Shown one piece after another: positions 29,675 to 36,976 of a stretch of DNA of 64,000 nucleotides. The stretch's first letter is position 1, and the number at the start of each line of letters is the position of its first letter. A program made the translations under genes and the position numbers. The notes below the pieces were generated by a model. The model was given only the letters and a program-made list of their open reading frames with translations. It did not search any database and had not been told where the DNA came from. Source of the stretch: CAVOGJ01 sp963700865 (GTDB lineage: Bacteria > Planctomycetota > Planctomycetia > Pirellulales > Pirellulaceae); the NCBI GenBank assembly GCA_963700865.1, contig CAVOZC010000014.1:33414-97413 (forward strand). The letters are read 5' to 3'.

Positions 29675-30551
29675 TCACCCGACCCGCGCGGCCACGCGAA
29701 GTCGCGCACTGCGACTTCGCGGGTTTCGCTGGACCTCCGCCGCGGAGGGACGGACCGGCTTGCGAGAAATAGTCTCAAATCGGTCGTCCTCGCGAAAGGC
29801 GACTTTTACGCGGCGGTCCTCCAACGAATGAAAGCTGATGATCGCCAACCGCCCACCAGGGTTCAAGCAAGCAGGCAATCGCCGCAGCGCCAGCTCGAGT
29901 GACTTCAGTTCCTCATTGACGGCAATTCGCAACGCTTGAAAGGTGCGGGTTGCCGGATCGATTTTTTGACGACGCCCCGGCATGGCCGCCCGCACGATCG
30001 CGGCGATTTCGCGGGCCGATTCGAGGTTGGAGGTTTTGCGAGCCGCGACGATCGCCCGAGCGATGCGACGGCTGTGCCGCTCTTCACCATACGCAAAGAT
30101 CATGTCTGCCAGGTGTTTTTCGCTCAGCCGGGCTGAGCAACCGCCACGCGGGTTCGCCGGACGTGGTGTCGAAACGGAGATCCAACGGGCCTGCCGCATG
30201 AAAACTGAAACCCCGGTCGGGATCCGCCAGTTGATCGCTGGAAATACCCAGATCGAGCAAGATTCCGTCGACACCCGTCATGTCCAATTCGGCGAGCAGT
30301 TCGGGCAAGTCGCAGAAGTTCCCGTGGAGACTCGTCACCGGCAAATCGACCAGCTCAGCCCGAGCACGTTCCACGGCGGCCGGGTCTCGATCGAGTGAAA
30401 TCACCCGTCCGGCGGTCCCCACGTGCTCAGCCAGCAGCCGCGTGTGCCCGCCACCTCCGAGCGTGCCATCCACGACGGTCTGTCCGGGCCGCACGGCCAG
30501 CAGTTCGAGAATCTCGCTCGACAAGACGGGAACATGGACGCTATCGCTCAT
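29675..30551 (-). CDS. rsmH: 16S rRNA m4C1402 methyltransferase RsmH (MraW), one frameshift
   Basis: ATG 30551 gives MSDSVHVPVLSSEILELL, the usual RsmH start, followed by the SAM-binding VVDGTLGGGGHTRLLAE and ILLDLGISSDQL. After GEPAWRLLS, near 30130, the frame changes; dropping one C from a CCC run gives RLSEKHLADMIFAYGEERHSRRIARAI, the family's core. The remaining part contains TFQALRIAVNEEL and LAIISFHSLEDR. The joined length is about 291 residues, close to the usual 300-315. RsmH N4-methylates C1402 in the ribosomal P site. In most bacteria it directly follows mraZ; here mraZ is 5.6 kb upstream. The frameshift in such a core gene is a main reason to suspect read errors. Confidence 0.92.
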
Positions 30552-30643
30552 GGAGTTCATCCCGCCGCGCAACATCCTGCCCTAACTTCCACGTCATCAA
30601 GGCTGTGGTTGCAATCATGGTGACTTGTCAGTAGCTCGTGAGC

Positions 30644-30787
30644 GGAGGACGCCCCAGTAGCCCCCGCGCAGGAGTGCGCGAGAGCCGACGTCCTCATCGG
30701 GTGAACGAAAGCGGCGGCTAGACCCCCACGAGCCTGTTGCTCGGGGGTGAATATGGTCATCAGCTAAAAGGTCCAGCGGGCGTCTCC
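30644..30787 (-). other. Candidate structured RNA or leader upstream of rsmH
   Basis: An outer stem (30644-30654 with 30778-30787, one bulge) encloses three helices. These are CGCGCA/TGCGCG with a 4-base loop (30665-30680), AGCCG/CGGCT (30683-30719), and a bulged CGAGC/GCTCG helix extended by C/G pairs (about 30722-30748). The layout resembles a multibranched RNA. It lies about 90-240 bases upstream of the rsmH start. It could be a leader element, a small RNA on either strand, or a palindromic repeat relic. It does not match RNase P, SRP, tmRNA or 6S consensus elements I know. Confidence 0.35.
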
Positions 30788-31084
30788 TGGGGCCGAGCAA
30801 GCGACGTCGCTTCGCGTGCGAACTCCGAGGCCACTCTTTCGGGTTTCGATCTCGGCGAAGTCATGTCGCGATCACGTCTCTGGCTCGACCGATGGCCGGG
30901 CTGTCGCGGGCGGGTTAGCCACCGATCACGTTCACCGCCGAGCAAGCTCGGAGGAGTCCGTCTCGTTATGGTTAGCTGCGATTCAGCTGGGAACGACCAC
31001 CAAGGGGGCAACATCAGTTTCTGCACGGTGAAGCTCGCAGAGGTTTTTCCAACTGCAGTAGGACAAAACGAGACGGACAAAACG
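30788..31084. other. Intergenic stretch with no gene recognised
   Basis: ORFs here (30737-31156 plus, 30760-31080 minus) are Arg/Ser/Pro-rich, overlap on opposite strands and lack ribosome-binding sites. I see nothing else in it besides the short ACAAAACGAGAC doublet near 31062-31088 leading into the 92-bp inverted-repeat element. Confidence 0.5.
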
Positions 31085-31176
31085 AGACACCCTATTTATC
31101 CCGGCAGGTTGACTCGTTGGGGGCATTTCGGATCACGACCGATTTCAACCAGATGACCAGCACAAGTAGGGTGTCT
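31085..31176. repeat. 92-bp inverted-repeat element, copy 1
   Basis: AGACACCCTA at 31085-31094 and TAGGGTGTCT at 31167-31176 are perfect 10-bp terminal inverted repeats. The interior (GGCAGGTTGACTCGTT, GGCATTTCGGATCACGACCG) matches copy 2 at 34536-34627, which is also exactly 92 bp and in the same orientation. It looks like a non-autonomous MITE-like element or a mobile intergenic palindrome. It is followed by degenerate CTGGTCTTG iterations to about 31225. Confidence 0.7.
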
Positions 31177-31654
31177 GCTTCTGGTCTTGCTGTCTGGTCT
31201 GCTGGTCTTGGGTCTGGTCCTGCCGGTCCTTATCCGAGCCGGGCTCGGCAGAAACGATTCCACTAATACCAGCGGTCCCCATCATCGCTGGAAAACGCAT
31301 GTGCCGTGAGGAGAACGTCCGAGGCCGGCGGGCGGGCGGACTCCCCCGCCCGCTGCTCCAGCGAAAAGTCGCCGGCGTCAGACGAGCCGCCAGCACGGCC
31401 GGAACCCTTGCCTCCAACGCGGAATCCTGGGATTCGAGCGCGGCGGCCACGAGAAGGTTACCGTCTCGAGAGGCTTCCAGGACCGTTGGCAGTTCGCTGG
31501 CCACGACCCACTCGGCTGGACCGTCAAAGCCCACAAACGGCAATCCGGGCTCATGGTCGTGCCCGAGATCATGCTCGTCATCGTGTCCGTGTTCAGGCTC
31601 GTCAGCGAAAATCATGTTGTCGTCCAGGGCCGCTGGCGCCAGCGGACGCCGCAC
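31145..31654 (-). other. Open frame, probable frameshifted C-terminal continuation of the metzincin protease
   Basis: This frame overlaps the last codons of the protease gene in another frame. It reads LAPAALDDNMIFADEPE, then a His/Asp-rich stretch (HGHDDEHDLGHDHEP), then about 80 ordinary residues before a Gln/Asp-rich low-complexity tail. The tail and stop fall inside the 92-bp repeat element and its CTGGTCTTG iterations. One indel near 31650 would fuse it to the protease. The His-rich stretch could bind metal. It could also be a separate remnant. Confidence 0.45.
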
Positions 31655-34085
31655 TATTGGGAACGAAAGAACTTCCGGTCACACCAAACTCGCCAAAATT
31701 GAAGGCACCGGCCCAGACATTCGGCGCAAACGTCAGATCACCACTCGCATAGCCGGACACGATGCCGTTGACGGAACCGCCCGTGCCTTGCAGGCTGGAG
31801 ACGGTATCGTTCGTAAAGTCGACAGTGGCCAGCAGGACATCCGACGCGGCGGGCGTAAAGGAATTCCACGTCAGGTTGTCGTTGTACTGCCAGCCGCCGT
31901 TGTAGCGTACGGCAATAATATGGTTGGCATTGAATGAATTCGGGACGTTGGCACCCGCAAATCGATCGAACACACTCTGCTCGGAATACATCAAATAGCC
32001 CGTACCCACTGCATCGTCCGTCACCGCCACCCCGTTATTCACAGGAGTCACGAAGACGGTGGAACCGGGATCTTCATTGGCGACAAACGACGTGCCGGTC
32101 ACGCCGAATTCGCCCAGATTAAAATCACCGTCCCAGACGTTGGCCGCAAACACCAAGTCGCCGCTTGCGTATCCCGCCGCGAGTCCATTGATCGTGCCGC
32201 CGGTACCCTCGAGGCTGGTCACGGTATCGGTGGAGAAGTTATCGCGCTGGCCAGCAGCACGTCCGACGCCACGGGGGTGAAAGGTACCCAGACGCGTGTT
32301 GTCGTTGTATTCCCAGCCTCCATTGTATCGCACGCCAATCAAGTGATCGGCATTCGACGGATTAGGGCTGTTGGCCCCGGCGAACCGTTCGTGCACGCTC
32401 TCGGCGGAATACATCAGGTAGCCGCCGCCAGTGGCATCATCGGCAATCGCGACACCCTTATTCAACGGAGTCACAAAGGTGTTTGAGCCAGGATCCTCAT
32501 TGGGCGTGAAATTCGTGCCGGTCACGCCGAACTCACCGAGATTTGCCGAACCAGCCCAAACATTGGCCGCAAACGCGACATCACCGGTTGCGTATCCCGC
32601 CGCGACGCCATTGATACTGCCGCTCGTACCCTGCAGGCTGGTCACCGTATCCGTCGAGAAGTTAGCACTCGCCAGCAGCACATCCGATGCCACGGGCGAG
32701 AAAGGCACCCAGACACGATTATCGTTGTATTGCCAACCTCCGTCGTAGCGTACGCCAATCAGATGATTCGCATTGAACGGGTTCGGGCTGTTGGCGCCTG
32801 CAAAACGCTCGTGCACATTTTCCGCCGAATACATGAGGTATCCGCTGCCGGTGGCATCGTCGGCGACAGCGACCCCGTTATTGACCGGCGTAATGTCGAT
32901 CTGGCCGCCACTGGTGGGGACGATCGTCGCGTCGATCGAATAAAATCCGAGGCTGCCATAATCGCTGTAGACTCCCGGTTTGCCGACGCCGTCGATCGAC
33001 AGGAAGTAAGTGCCGGCAGCCAAGTTGAGATTGAAACTTGCGTCCAGGCCATTGAGCGGATTGCTGGTGCCAAGCACATCGCCAACGCTGTCGTACAATC
33101 TGGCCTCGATGTCTAGATTTGGGTTCTCCCCAAATGGATTGATGTCGAACGTCACCGTTCCGGCGCCAGTTGTGAATTCGAAGAAATCGAGATCGGTATT
33201 GCGCTCGATAATTCCCCAGGCAAAGATCGAGCCATCCACGTCGGTCAACGTGCTCGCGGTCCCTATGCTACTGCCATAGTCGTCCGTCCGATAACCAAAG
33301 CCGTTCGCCGGCTTGGTGATAATGGACAAATCGTCTTGTGTCGTCGTAGCTCCGCTGTAATCCCCGTTACTCCATTGCGTCACGTTCTTGTTGAAGGGAG
33401 CGCCCATAATGGGGCCCCAACCCGTGCTCCCGCTGCCCGTCCCCGGATGATACGACTGTCCGAACAGGCCATCATGACTCAAGCCCAACGAGTGACCCAC
33501 TTCGTGGGATCCCGTCATGGCTCCGTTATTGATCCCCTTGTTGAAACTGAAGACAGGGTTGTCGATCGAGTCGTTGAAGCTGTTGAGATACGCGACGCCG
33601 CCGATCCCATTGCCAAATCCGGCCGTTGCTTGCGTATGCAGATCGCGCACCCCCCAGGTCTGATCACCGGCTCCGGATTTGGTCAGGGCCGCCAGACCCG
33701 GATCGGCGGTCGTGACGTTCACTTCAAAGGGAAGATAATCTTCTGCGATATTCTGAAAGATCTTTTGAATCTCAACGCGTTCCGAATTGGAAAAGCTGCT
33801 CGAACTACCTGACGAATTGTACGGCGGGAACACAATGTCGTGTCCCCAGGAATTGTTCACGCTGTGATGTCCATCGAAATCCAGGAAAATCGTCTTGGTG
33901 GCCGTCGGCAAGCTGGCAAGACCAAAGGTGTTGGCCAGACCGTACGGTGATCCATCCGGCGAGTTGGCATCGCCCAGGGTAAAGACGCCATCCACGTAGG
34001 CGGGAAAGATGGCGGCCAACACCTGTCGGGTTTCCAGCAGTTCAGGATGCCACAACGAACGGACCGTTTGCTTGATTCGACGCAT
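31602..34085 (-). CDS. Secreted metzincin-type zinc metalloprotease with planctomycete N-terminal signal and three C-terminal repeats
   Basis: The protein has about 827 residues. The N-terminus (RRIKQTVRSLWHPELLETRQVLAA) has the LExRxvLA pattern of the planctomycete extracellular-protein signal. The catalytic motif HEVGHSLGLSHD (His194, Glu195, His198, His204) is a metzincin HExxHxxGxxHD, with a candidate Met-turn at GPIMGAPF. A beta-rich pre-peptidase-C-like domain follows (DLDFFEFTTGAGTVTFDI). Then come three repeats of about 125 residues, each starting TPVNNGVAV or similar and containing GYLMYS, HERFAGAN and GEFGVTG. Repeat 2 holds a short out-of-frame patch (32245-32290) bracketed by two compensating indels. 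The gene lies between mraZ and rsmH, flanked by two 92-bp elements. ATG 34085 was chosen over GTG 34094. It may continue in another frame to 31145. Confidence 0.83.
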   Translation of the reverse strand: MRRIKQTVRSLWHPELLETRQVLAAIFPAYVDGVFTLGDANSPDGSPYGLANTFGLASLPTATKTIFLDFDGHHSVNNSWGHDIVFPPYNSSGSSSSFSNSERVEIQKIFQNIAEDYLPFEVNVTTADPGLAALTKSGAGDQTWGVRDLHTQATAGFGNGIGGVAYLNSFNDSIDNPVFSFNKGINNGAMTGSHEVGHSLGLSHDGLFGQSYHPGTGSGSTGWGPIMGAPFNKNVTQWSNGDYSGATTTQDDLSIITKPANGFGYRTDDYGSSIGTASTLTDVDGSIFAWGIIERNTDLDFFEFTTGAGTVTFDINPFGENPNLDIEARLYDSVGDVLGTSNPLNGLDASFNLNLAAGTYFLSIDGVGKPGVYSDYGSLGFYSIDATIVPTSGGQIDITPVNNGVAVADDATGSGYLMYSAENVHERFAGANSPNPFNANHLIGVRYDGGWQYNDNRVWVPFSPVASDVLLASANFSTDTVTSLQGTSGSINGVAAGYATGDVAFAANVWAGSANLGEFGVTGTNFTPNEDPGSNTFVTPLNKGVAIADDATGGGYLMYSAESVHERFAGANSPNPSNADHLIGVRYNGGWEYNDNTRLGTFHPRGVGRAAGQRDNFSTDTVTSLEGTGGTINGLAAGYASGDLVFAANVWDGDFNLGEFGVTGTSFVANEDPGSTVFVTPVNNGVAVTDDAVGTGYLMYSEQSVFDRFAGANVPNSFNANHIIAVRYNGGWQYNDNLTWNSFTPAASDVLLATVDFTNDTVSSLQGTGGSVNGIVSGYASGDLTFAPNVWAGAFNFGEFGVTGSSFVPNSAASAGASGPGRQHDFR

Positions 34086-34429
34086 GCTCACCACTCAAAA
34101 TGGAAGAAGATAGGAAAAAAGAGACCAACGATCATCAATGACAAAGCCGTGAAAGGTGACTTCTTGGTACGAAATTTGACCCCGCAGCGCTTTTTGTGCC
34201 TCCGCCCGCCTCACCTAGAGAATGCCGGGAAATCAAAAAAAAAGCAACCATCCCTCGATTTCAATCGAAGCGACCGCGAATCACACGGGTGTCGCGTAGC
34301 GACGCCGCCGGACGGGAAGCGGCAAGTTGGGCCGACAGACATCGTTCGTTCCCGAGGAAATTGCCGGGAAACTAATACCGAACCAGCCAAATCAAGCCAA
34401 ATCAGACACAAGCCAAATCAGCCCAAATC

Positions 34430-34535
34430 AGACACCCTACTAGCCAAATCTAAGCCCAAATCAGACACCCTACTAGCCAAATCAGAAGCCAGCCAAATCA
34501 GACACCCTACTCATCCTGGCAAATCCTGGCAAATC
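34430..34535 (+). repeat. Short tandem iterations of the left end of the 92-bp element
   Basis: Three extra copies of the GACACCCTAC left end occur at about 34430, 34463 and 34501, spaced 33-37 bp, each preceded by GCCAAATC/CAAATCA-type sequence. A degenerate CAAATCA run extends back to about 34383. The units are too degenerate, and have no unique spacers, for a CRISPR array. They look like slippage or serial partial duplication next to copy 2 of the 92-bp element. Confidence 0.6.
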
Positions 34536-34627
34536 AGACACCCTACTCATCCTGGCAGGTTGGCTCGTTTTGGGGCATTACGGATCACGACCGCTTCTAA
34601 CCAGATGCCAACATAATTAGGGTGTCT
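34536..34627. repeat. 92-bp inverted-repeat element, copy 2
   Basis: AGACACCCTA at 34536-34545 and TAGGGTGTCT at 34618-34627 are terminal inverted repeats identical to those of copy 1 (31085-31176), with the same length and orientation. The two copies flank the metzincin protease gene as a direct repeat 3.45 kb apart. It is also followed by CTGGTCTTGTAT iterations. Confidence 0.7.
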
Positions 34628-34670
34628 GGTCTTGTATCTGGTCTTGTATTTTGCACAGGACCACCGAATG

Positions 34671-34740
34671 GTCGTCAGCCGTAGGCGCTAGCCTCGGGCA
34701 GCCACCGAGCCCCGGGCGGCCCTCTTCCCGCCGGCATCAC
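34671..34740 (+). repeat. 70-bp GC-rich repeat A, copy 1
   Basis: This is one of three near-identical GC-rich units (also 34774-34842 and 35186-35255) reading GTCGTCAGCCGTAGGC...CCCGCCGGCATCAC. Copies 1 and 3 share a further 25-30 bp on the left (CTTGTATTTTGCACAGGACC), so their common block is about 98 bp. It looks like a dispersed planctomycete intergenic repeat; no coding sense. Confidence 0.7.
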
Positions 34741-34773
34741 AACAACAGAGAGAAGACACAGACTTGGCGGACA

Positions 34774-34842
34774 GTCGTCAGCCGTAGGCTCAGCCTCGGG
34801 CAGCCACCGAGCCCCGGGCGGCCCTCTTCCCGCCGGCATCAC
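34774..34842 (+). repeat. GC-rich repeat A, copy 2
   Basis: This 69-bp copy differs by a small change after CCGTAGGC. It is joined directly to a truncated left end of the 122-bp element (AGACACAGACTTGGCGG at 34754), so the two families recombined or inserted into each other. Confidence 0.7.
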
Positions 34843-34864
34843 AACAACAGAGAGAACAGAGAGA

Positions 34865-34986
34865 AGACACAGACTTGGCGGACAAAGACTGGGAAGTTTG
34901 GGATGACTCTCCGGCTCCGACAGCGGCCTCCCTGGCTCTCCTAGGCTACGAACTCAACCCATCTCCCGTTCGCGAAGTCTGTGTCT
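34865..34986. repeat. 122-bp inverted-repeat element B, copy 1
   Basis: AGACACAGACTT (34865-34876) and AAGTCTGTGTCT (34975-34986) are perfect 12-bp terminal inverted repeats around an interior beginning GGCGGACAAAGACTGGG. Copies 2 and 3 are nearly identical. No transposase is nearby, so it fits a MITE-like element. Confidence 0.75.
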
Positions 34987-35017
34987 ACGTTGGTCCTAGG
35001 CTACGACAACAGAGAGA

Positions 35018-35140
35018 AGACACAGACTTGGCGGACAAAGACTGGGAAGTTTGGGATGACTCTCCGGCTCCGACAGCGGCCTCCCTGGCTCTCCTAGGCT
35101 ACGAACTCAACCCATCTCACCGTTCGCGAAGTCTGTGTCT
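35018..35140. repeat. Inverted-repeat element B, copy 2
   Basis: This copy is 123 bp, with one extra A (CATCTCACCGTT) compared with copies 1 and 3. It starts 31 bp after copy 1 and is followed by CTTCGTAGTC and the left flank of repeat A copy 3. Confidence 0.75.
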
Positions 35141-35185
35141 ACGTTGGCCTTCGTAGTCTTGTATTTTGCACAGGACCACCGAATT

Positions 35186-35255
35186 GTCGTCAGCCGTAGG
35201 CGCTAGCCTCGGGCAGCCACCGAGCCCCGGGCGGCCCTCTTCCCGCCGGCATCAC
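35186..35255 (+). repeat. GC-rich repeat A, copy 3
   Basis: This 70-bp copy is identical in layout to copy 1, including the shared CTTGTATTTTGCACAGGACCA left flank (35159-35179). Together with copy 1 it brackets element B copies 1 and 2. Confidence 0.7.
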
Positions 35256-35310
35256 TCACCGGCCGACAGGTGCCAGACATAAAAACAGAGAGAGAACAAC
35301 AACAGAGAGA

Positions 35311-35432
35311 AGACACAGACTTGGCGGACAAAGACTGGGAAGTTTGGGATGACTCTCCGGCTCCGACAGCGGCCTCCCTGGCTCTCCTAGGCTACGAACT
35401 CAACCCATCTCCCGTTCGCGAAGTCTGTGTCT
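35311..35432. repeat. Inverted-repeat element B, copy 3
   Basis: This 122-bp copy has the same 12-bp terminal inverted repeats (35311-35322 and 35421-35432). A fourth, right-end fragment (AAGTCTGTGTCTACGTTGG) lies at 35473-35491, and a left-end fragment lies at 34754. These point to repeated unequal exchange. Confidence 0.75.
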
Positions 35433-36122
35433 ACGTTGGCCCTACGTTGGCCGTTTGCGGCTTGCCTGCGCGAAGTCTGTGTCTACGTTGGCCTTCGTCA
35501 CTCCATCAAATCAAACCGCAGGCGCGTGGGGAGGGTTTGTTTCGTTGGGTCCGGAATTTCGCTCGGGGACGAAGTACGGAGCCGCCCAGCGTACAACCTA
35601 CCGTGGGGCGATGTCGGGGGGCCTGGGGGGAAGTTCCAGGAAAAAAAGAAAGCCCATTTGAAAACCCCCGCCGGCATCCGTGCCTGGTCGGGGAGAGTTT
35701 CAGATGGGCTTCGAAAACAGAAAGTCCCGAGGTGCGATCCATGCACCTCGGTGGGACACTCTGCCGTGGAAATCGACCGATGAGGATTTCCACAGGTTTC
35801 GCAGTCGAAGGTATCCATACCATCGGTCAGCGGATATTCGACGCAGGGCATGCGTCGGGCAAATCGGTCGGTGGCCGTGACCGATCCGCCACCGTTTCCG
35901 CGACAAGGCGAAACAACGGACGGACGTTCCGTGAAGAAGCAGCGTCAACGTGCGAGCCCATGGGGCACGCTGATAGGAAAAACTCCTCGATTGCGGTGTG
36001 TGGTGCGTGGTCAAGTTGCGGAACAAATCGAATCAGAATAGTAGGCAAAACGTACTGGCTGCTGCGAAACAAACAAACTTGGCCGACCCAACGATGTGGA
36101 TCGAATCACTTGTCGTCGGGGC
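35433..36122. other. Non-coding tail of the repeat block
   Basis: This stretch runs from the last B element to the mraZ stop. Apart from the right-end B fragment and the terminator-like hairpin at 35641-35710, I see no gene. The long plus-strand frame through it begins inside the repeats and has no ribosome-binding site. Confidence 0.5.
35641..35710 (-). terminator. Large terminator-like hairpin downstream of mraZ
   Basis: On the minus strand AGCCCATCTGAAAC pairs imperfectly with GTTTTCAAATGGGCT. The loop holds a second nested stem (CCCCG...CGGGG with GGCA/TGCC inside), and a TTTCTTTTTTT run follows. This fits an intrinsic terminator for transcripts leaving mraZ, about 410 bp after its stop, and would make mraZ transcription separate from rsmH. 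Confidence 0.6.
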
Positions 36123-36617
36123 TCATTGCAATGGGTCGGGCTGAAACGCCCGCTCCGCCAACTCGTCATAACGGGCTTGCTGCTGTTGCTCATAGGTTGC
36201 CCAGCGGGCCGCATTCCAGAGCTCGATGTGGTCGCCCACCCCGACCATGACCGCCTCGTCGACCAGACCGGCGTGAATGCAAAGTTCTGGCTCAATCCGT
36301 ATCCGCCCTTGGGCATCCATTTCCACGTATTGAGCCCGTGCGTAGAACAGTCGGCTATAGGCCCGCGTCTCCTCTCGATTGGGAGAACCGGCTGCCAATT
36401 TTTCCGCGAGCCGACGAAACGCAGATTGCGTGTATATGGCAATTGATCCATCCGTGCCCGGCGCGATGTAAAGGCCCACATTTGCTGGTGACTGGCCGCT
36501 CGACGCCTGGTCACCGGAACTCGTCTCCAAACCCTCGAAGGCCGACCGCAGACGCTTGGGTATGGCGACTCGATGCTTCTGGTCAACGGATCGCGTAAAC
36601 GTTCCCGTCAGCAGCAT
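36123..36617 (-). CDS. mraZ: MraZ transcriptional regulator
   Basis: The protein has 164 residues (usual 140-150). The two AbrB-like swapped-hairpin halves are clear: FTRSVDQKHRVAIPKRLR and AQYVEMDAQGRIRIEPELC, the latter with the second DxKGR-like motif. An insert rich in Ser, Gly and Gln (about residues 31-46) lengthens the first half. MraZ binds tandem boxes with 10-bp spacing at its own promoter and controls the division and cell-wall cluster. Exactly such boxes lie just before its start. In most bacteria rsmH follows directly. Here the next 5.5 kb hold a terminator, repeats and a protease gene, so this MraZ may regulate mainly itself. Confidence 0.93.
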   Translation of the reverse strand: MLLTGTFTRSVDQKHRVAIPKRLRSAFEGLETSSGDQASSGQSPANVGLYIAPGTDGSIAIYTQSAFRRLAEKLAAGSPNREETRAYSRLFYARAQYVEMDAQGRIRIEPELCIHAGLVDEAVMVGVGDHIELWNAARWATYEQQQQARYDELAERAFQPDPLQ

Positions 36618-36621
36618 GATT

Positions 36622-36666
36622 CACCACTTCTCACCATTTGGCTCCACATGGCCCCTACTGTACCCA
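36622..36666 (-). promoter_or_regulatory. MraZ operator: five boxes with exact 10-bp spacing
   Basis: On the minus strand, reading towards the mraZ start, the boxes are TGGGT, AGGGG, TGGAG, TGGTG and TGGTG. They begin at 36666, 36656, 36646, 36636 and 36626, each followed by five spacer bases. MraZ of other bacteria binds TGGGN boxes repeated every 10 bp, usually three or four. The array ends 5 bp before the ATG and overlaps the predicted -10 element, which suggests autorepression. Confidence 0.8.
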
Positions 36667-36684
36667 TTGAGACCAACTCGTCAA
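36657..36684 (-). promoter_or_regulatory. Sigma-70-like promoter of mraZ
   Basis: TTGACG (36684-36679) and TACAGT (36662-36657) are separated by 16 bp on the minus strand and face mraZ. The -10 element lies between MraZ boxes 1 and 2, so bound MraZ would block the polymerase. The leader would be about 30-35 bases. Confidence 0.55.
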
Positions 36685-36976
36685 CACCGCTGCGAAACGC
36701 ATTTTTTCACGGGGTTTAGCGGACTTGGCTCCCAGAATAGTTCGCTTTTCCGCTGTTTTCCGCACTCGAAAAAAAACCCACGGGGGCAAAATTTTCCCAC
36801 CGCGCTCAGGCCTCCCGACTCTGCCCGCCGATGTCCCCCCACCGCAGGCCACCACGTCGGAGCCCGCTGCGTTTCCACGGCGGGCTCGGCAAGTCCAAGG
36901 GCAAGGGCGACGCGGCTCCCGGATCGATGGTTTGCCCTCACTAGGCCCATCCGCATCGAGTCGATACAACCGACGC

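Noticed and set aside
30557..30760. Minus-strand small ORF beginning MTIFTPEQQARGG just upstream of rsmH
   Set aside because: It overlaps the structured region and the rsmH start, its composition is Ala/His/Cys-rich, and no ribosome-binding site is seen.
34430..34545. Regularly spaced short repeats suggesting a CRISPR array
   Set aside because: Units are spaced 33-37 bp but have no unique spacers of constant length, the repeat is the left end of a 92-bp inverted-repeat element, and no cas gene is present.
34875..36250. Long plus-strand frames repeating a DKDWEVWDDSPAPT-type peptide
   Set aside because: The peptide is the translation of the 122-bp inverted-repeat element; frames start inside repeats, lack ribosome-binding sites and end in non-coding sequence.
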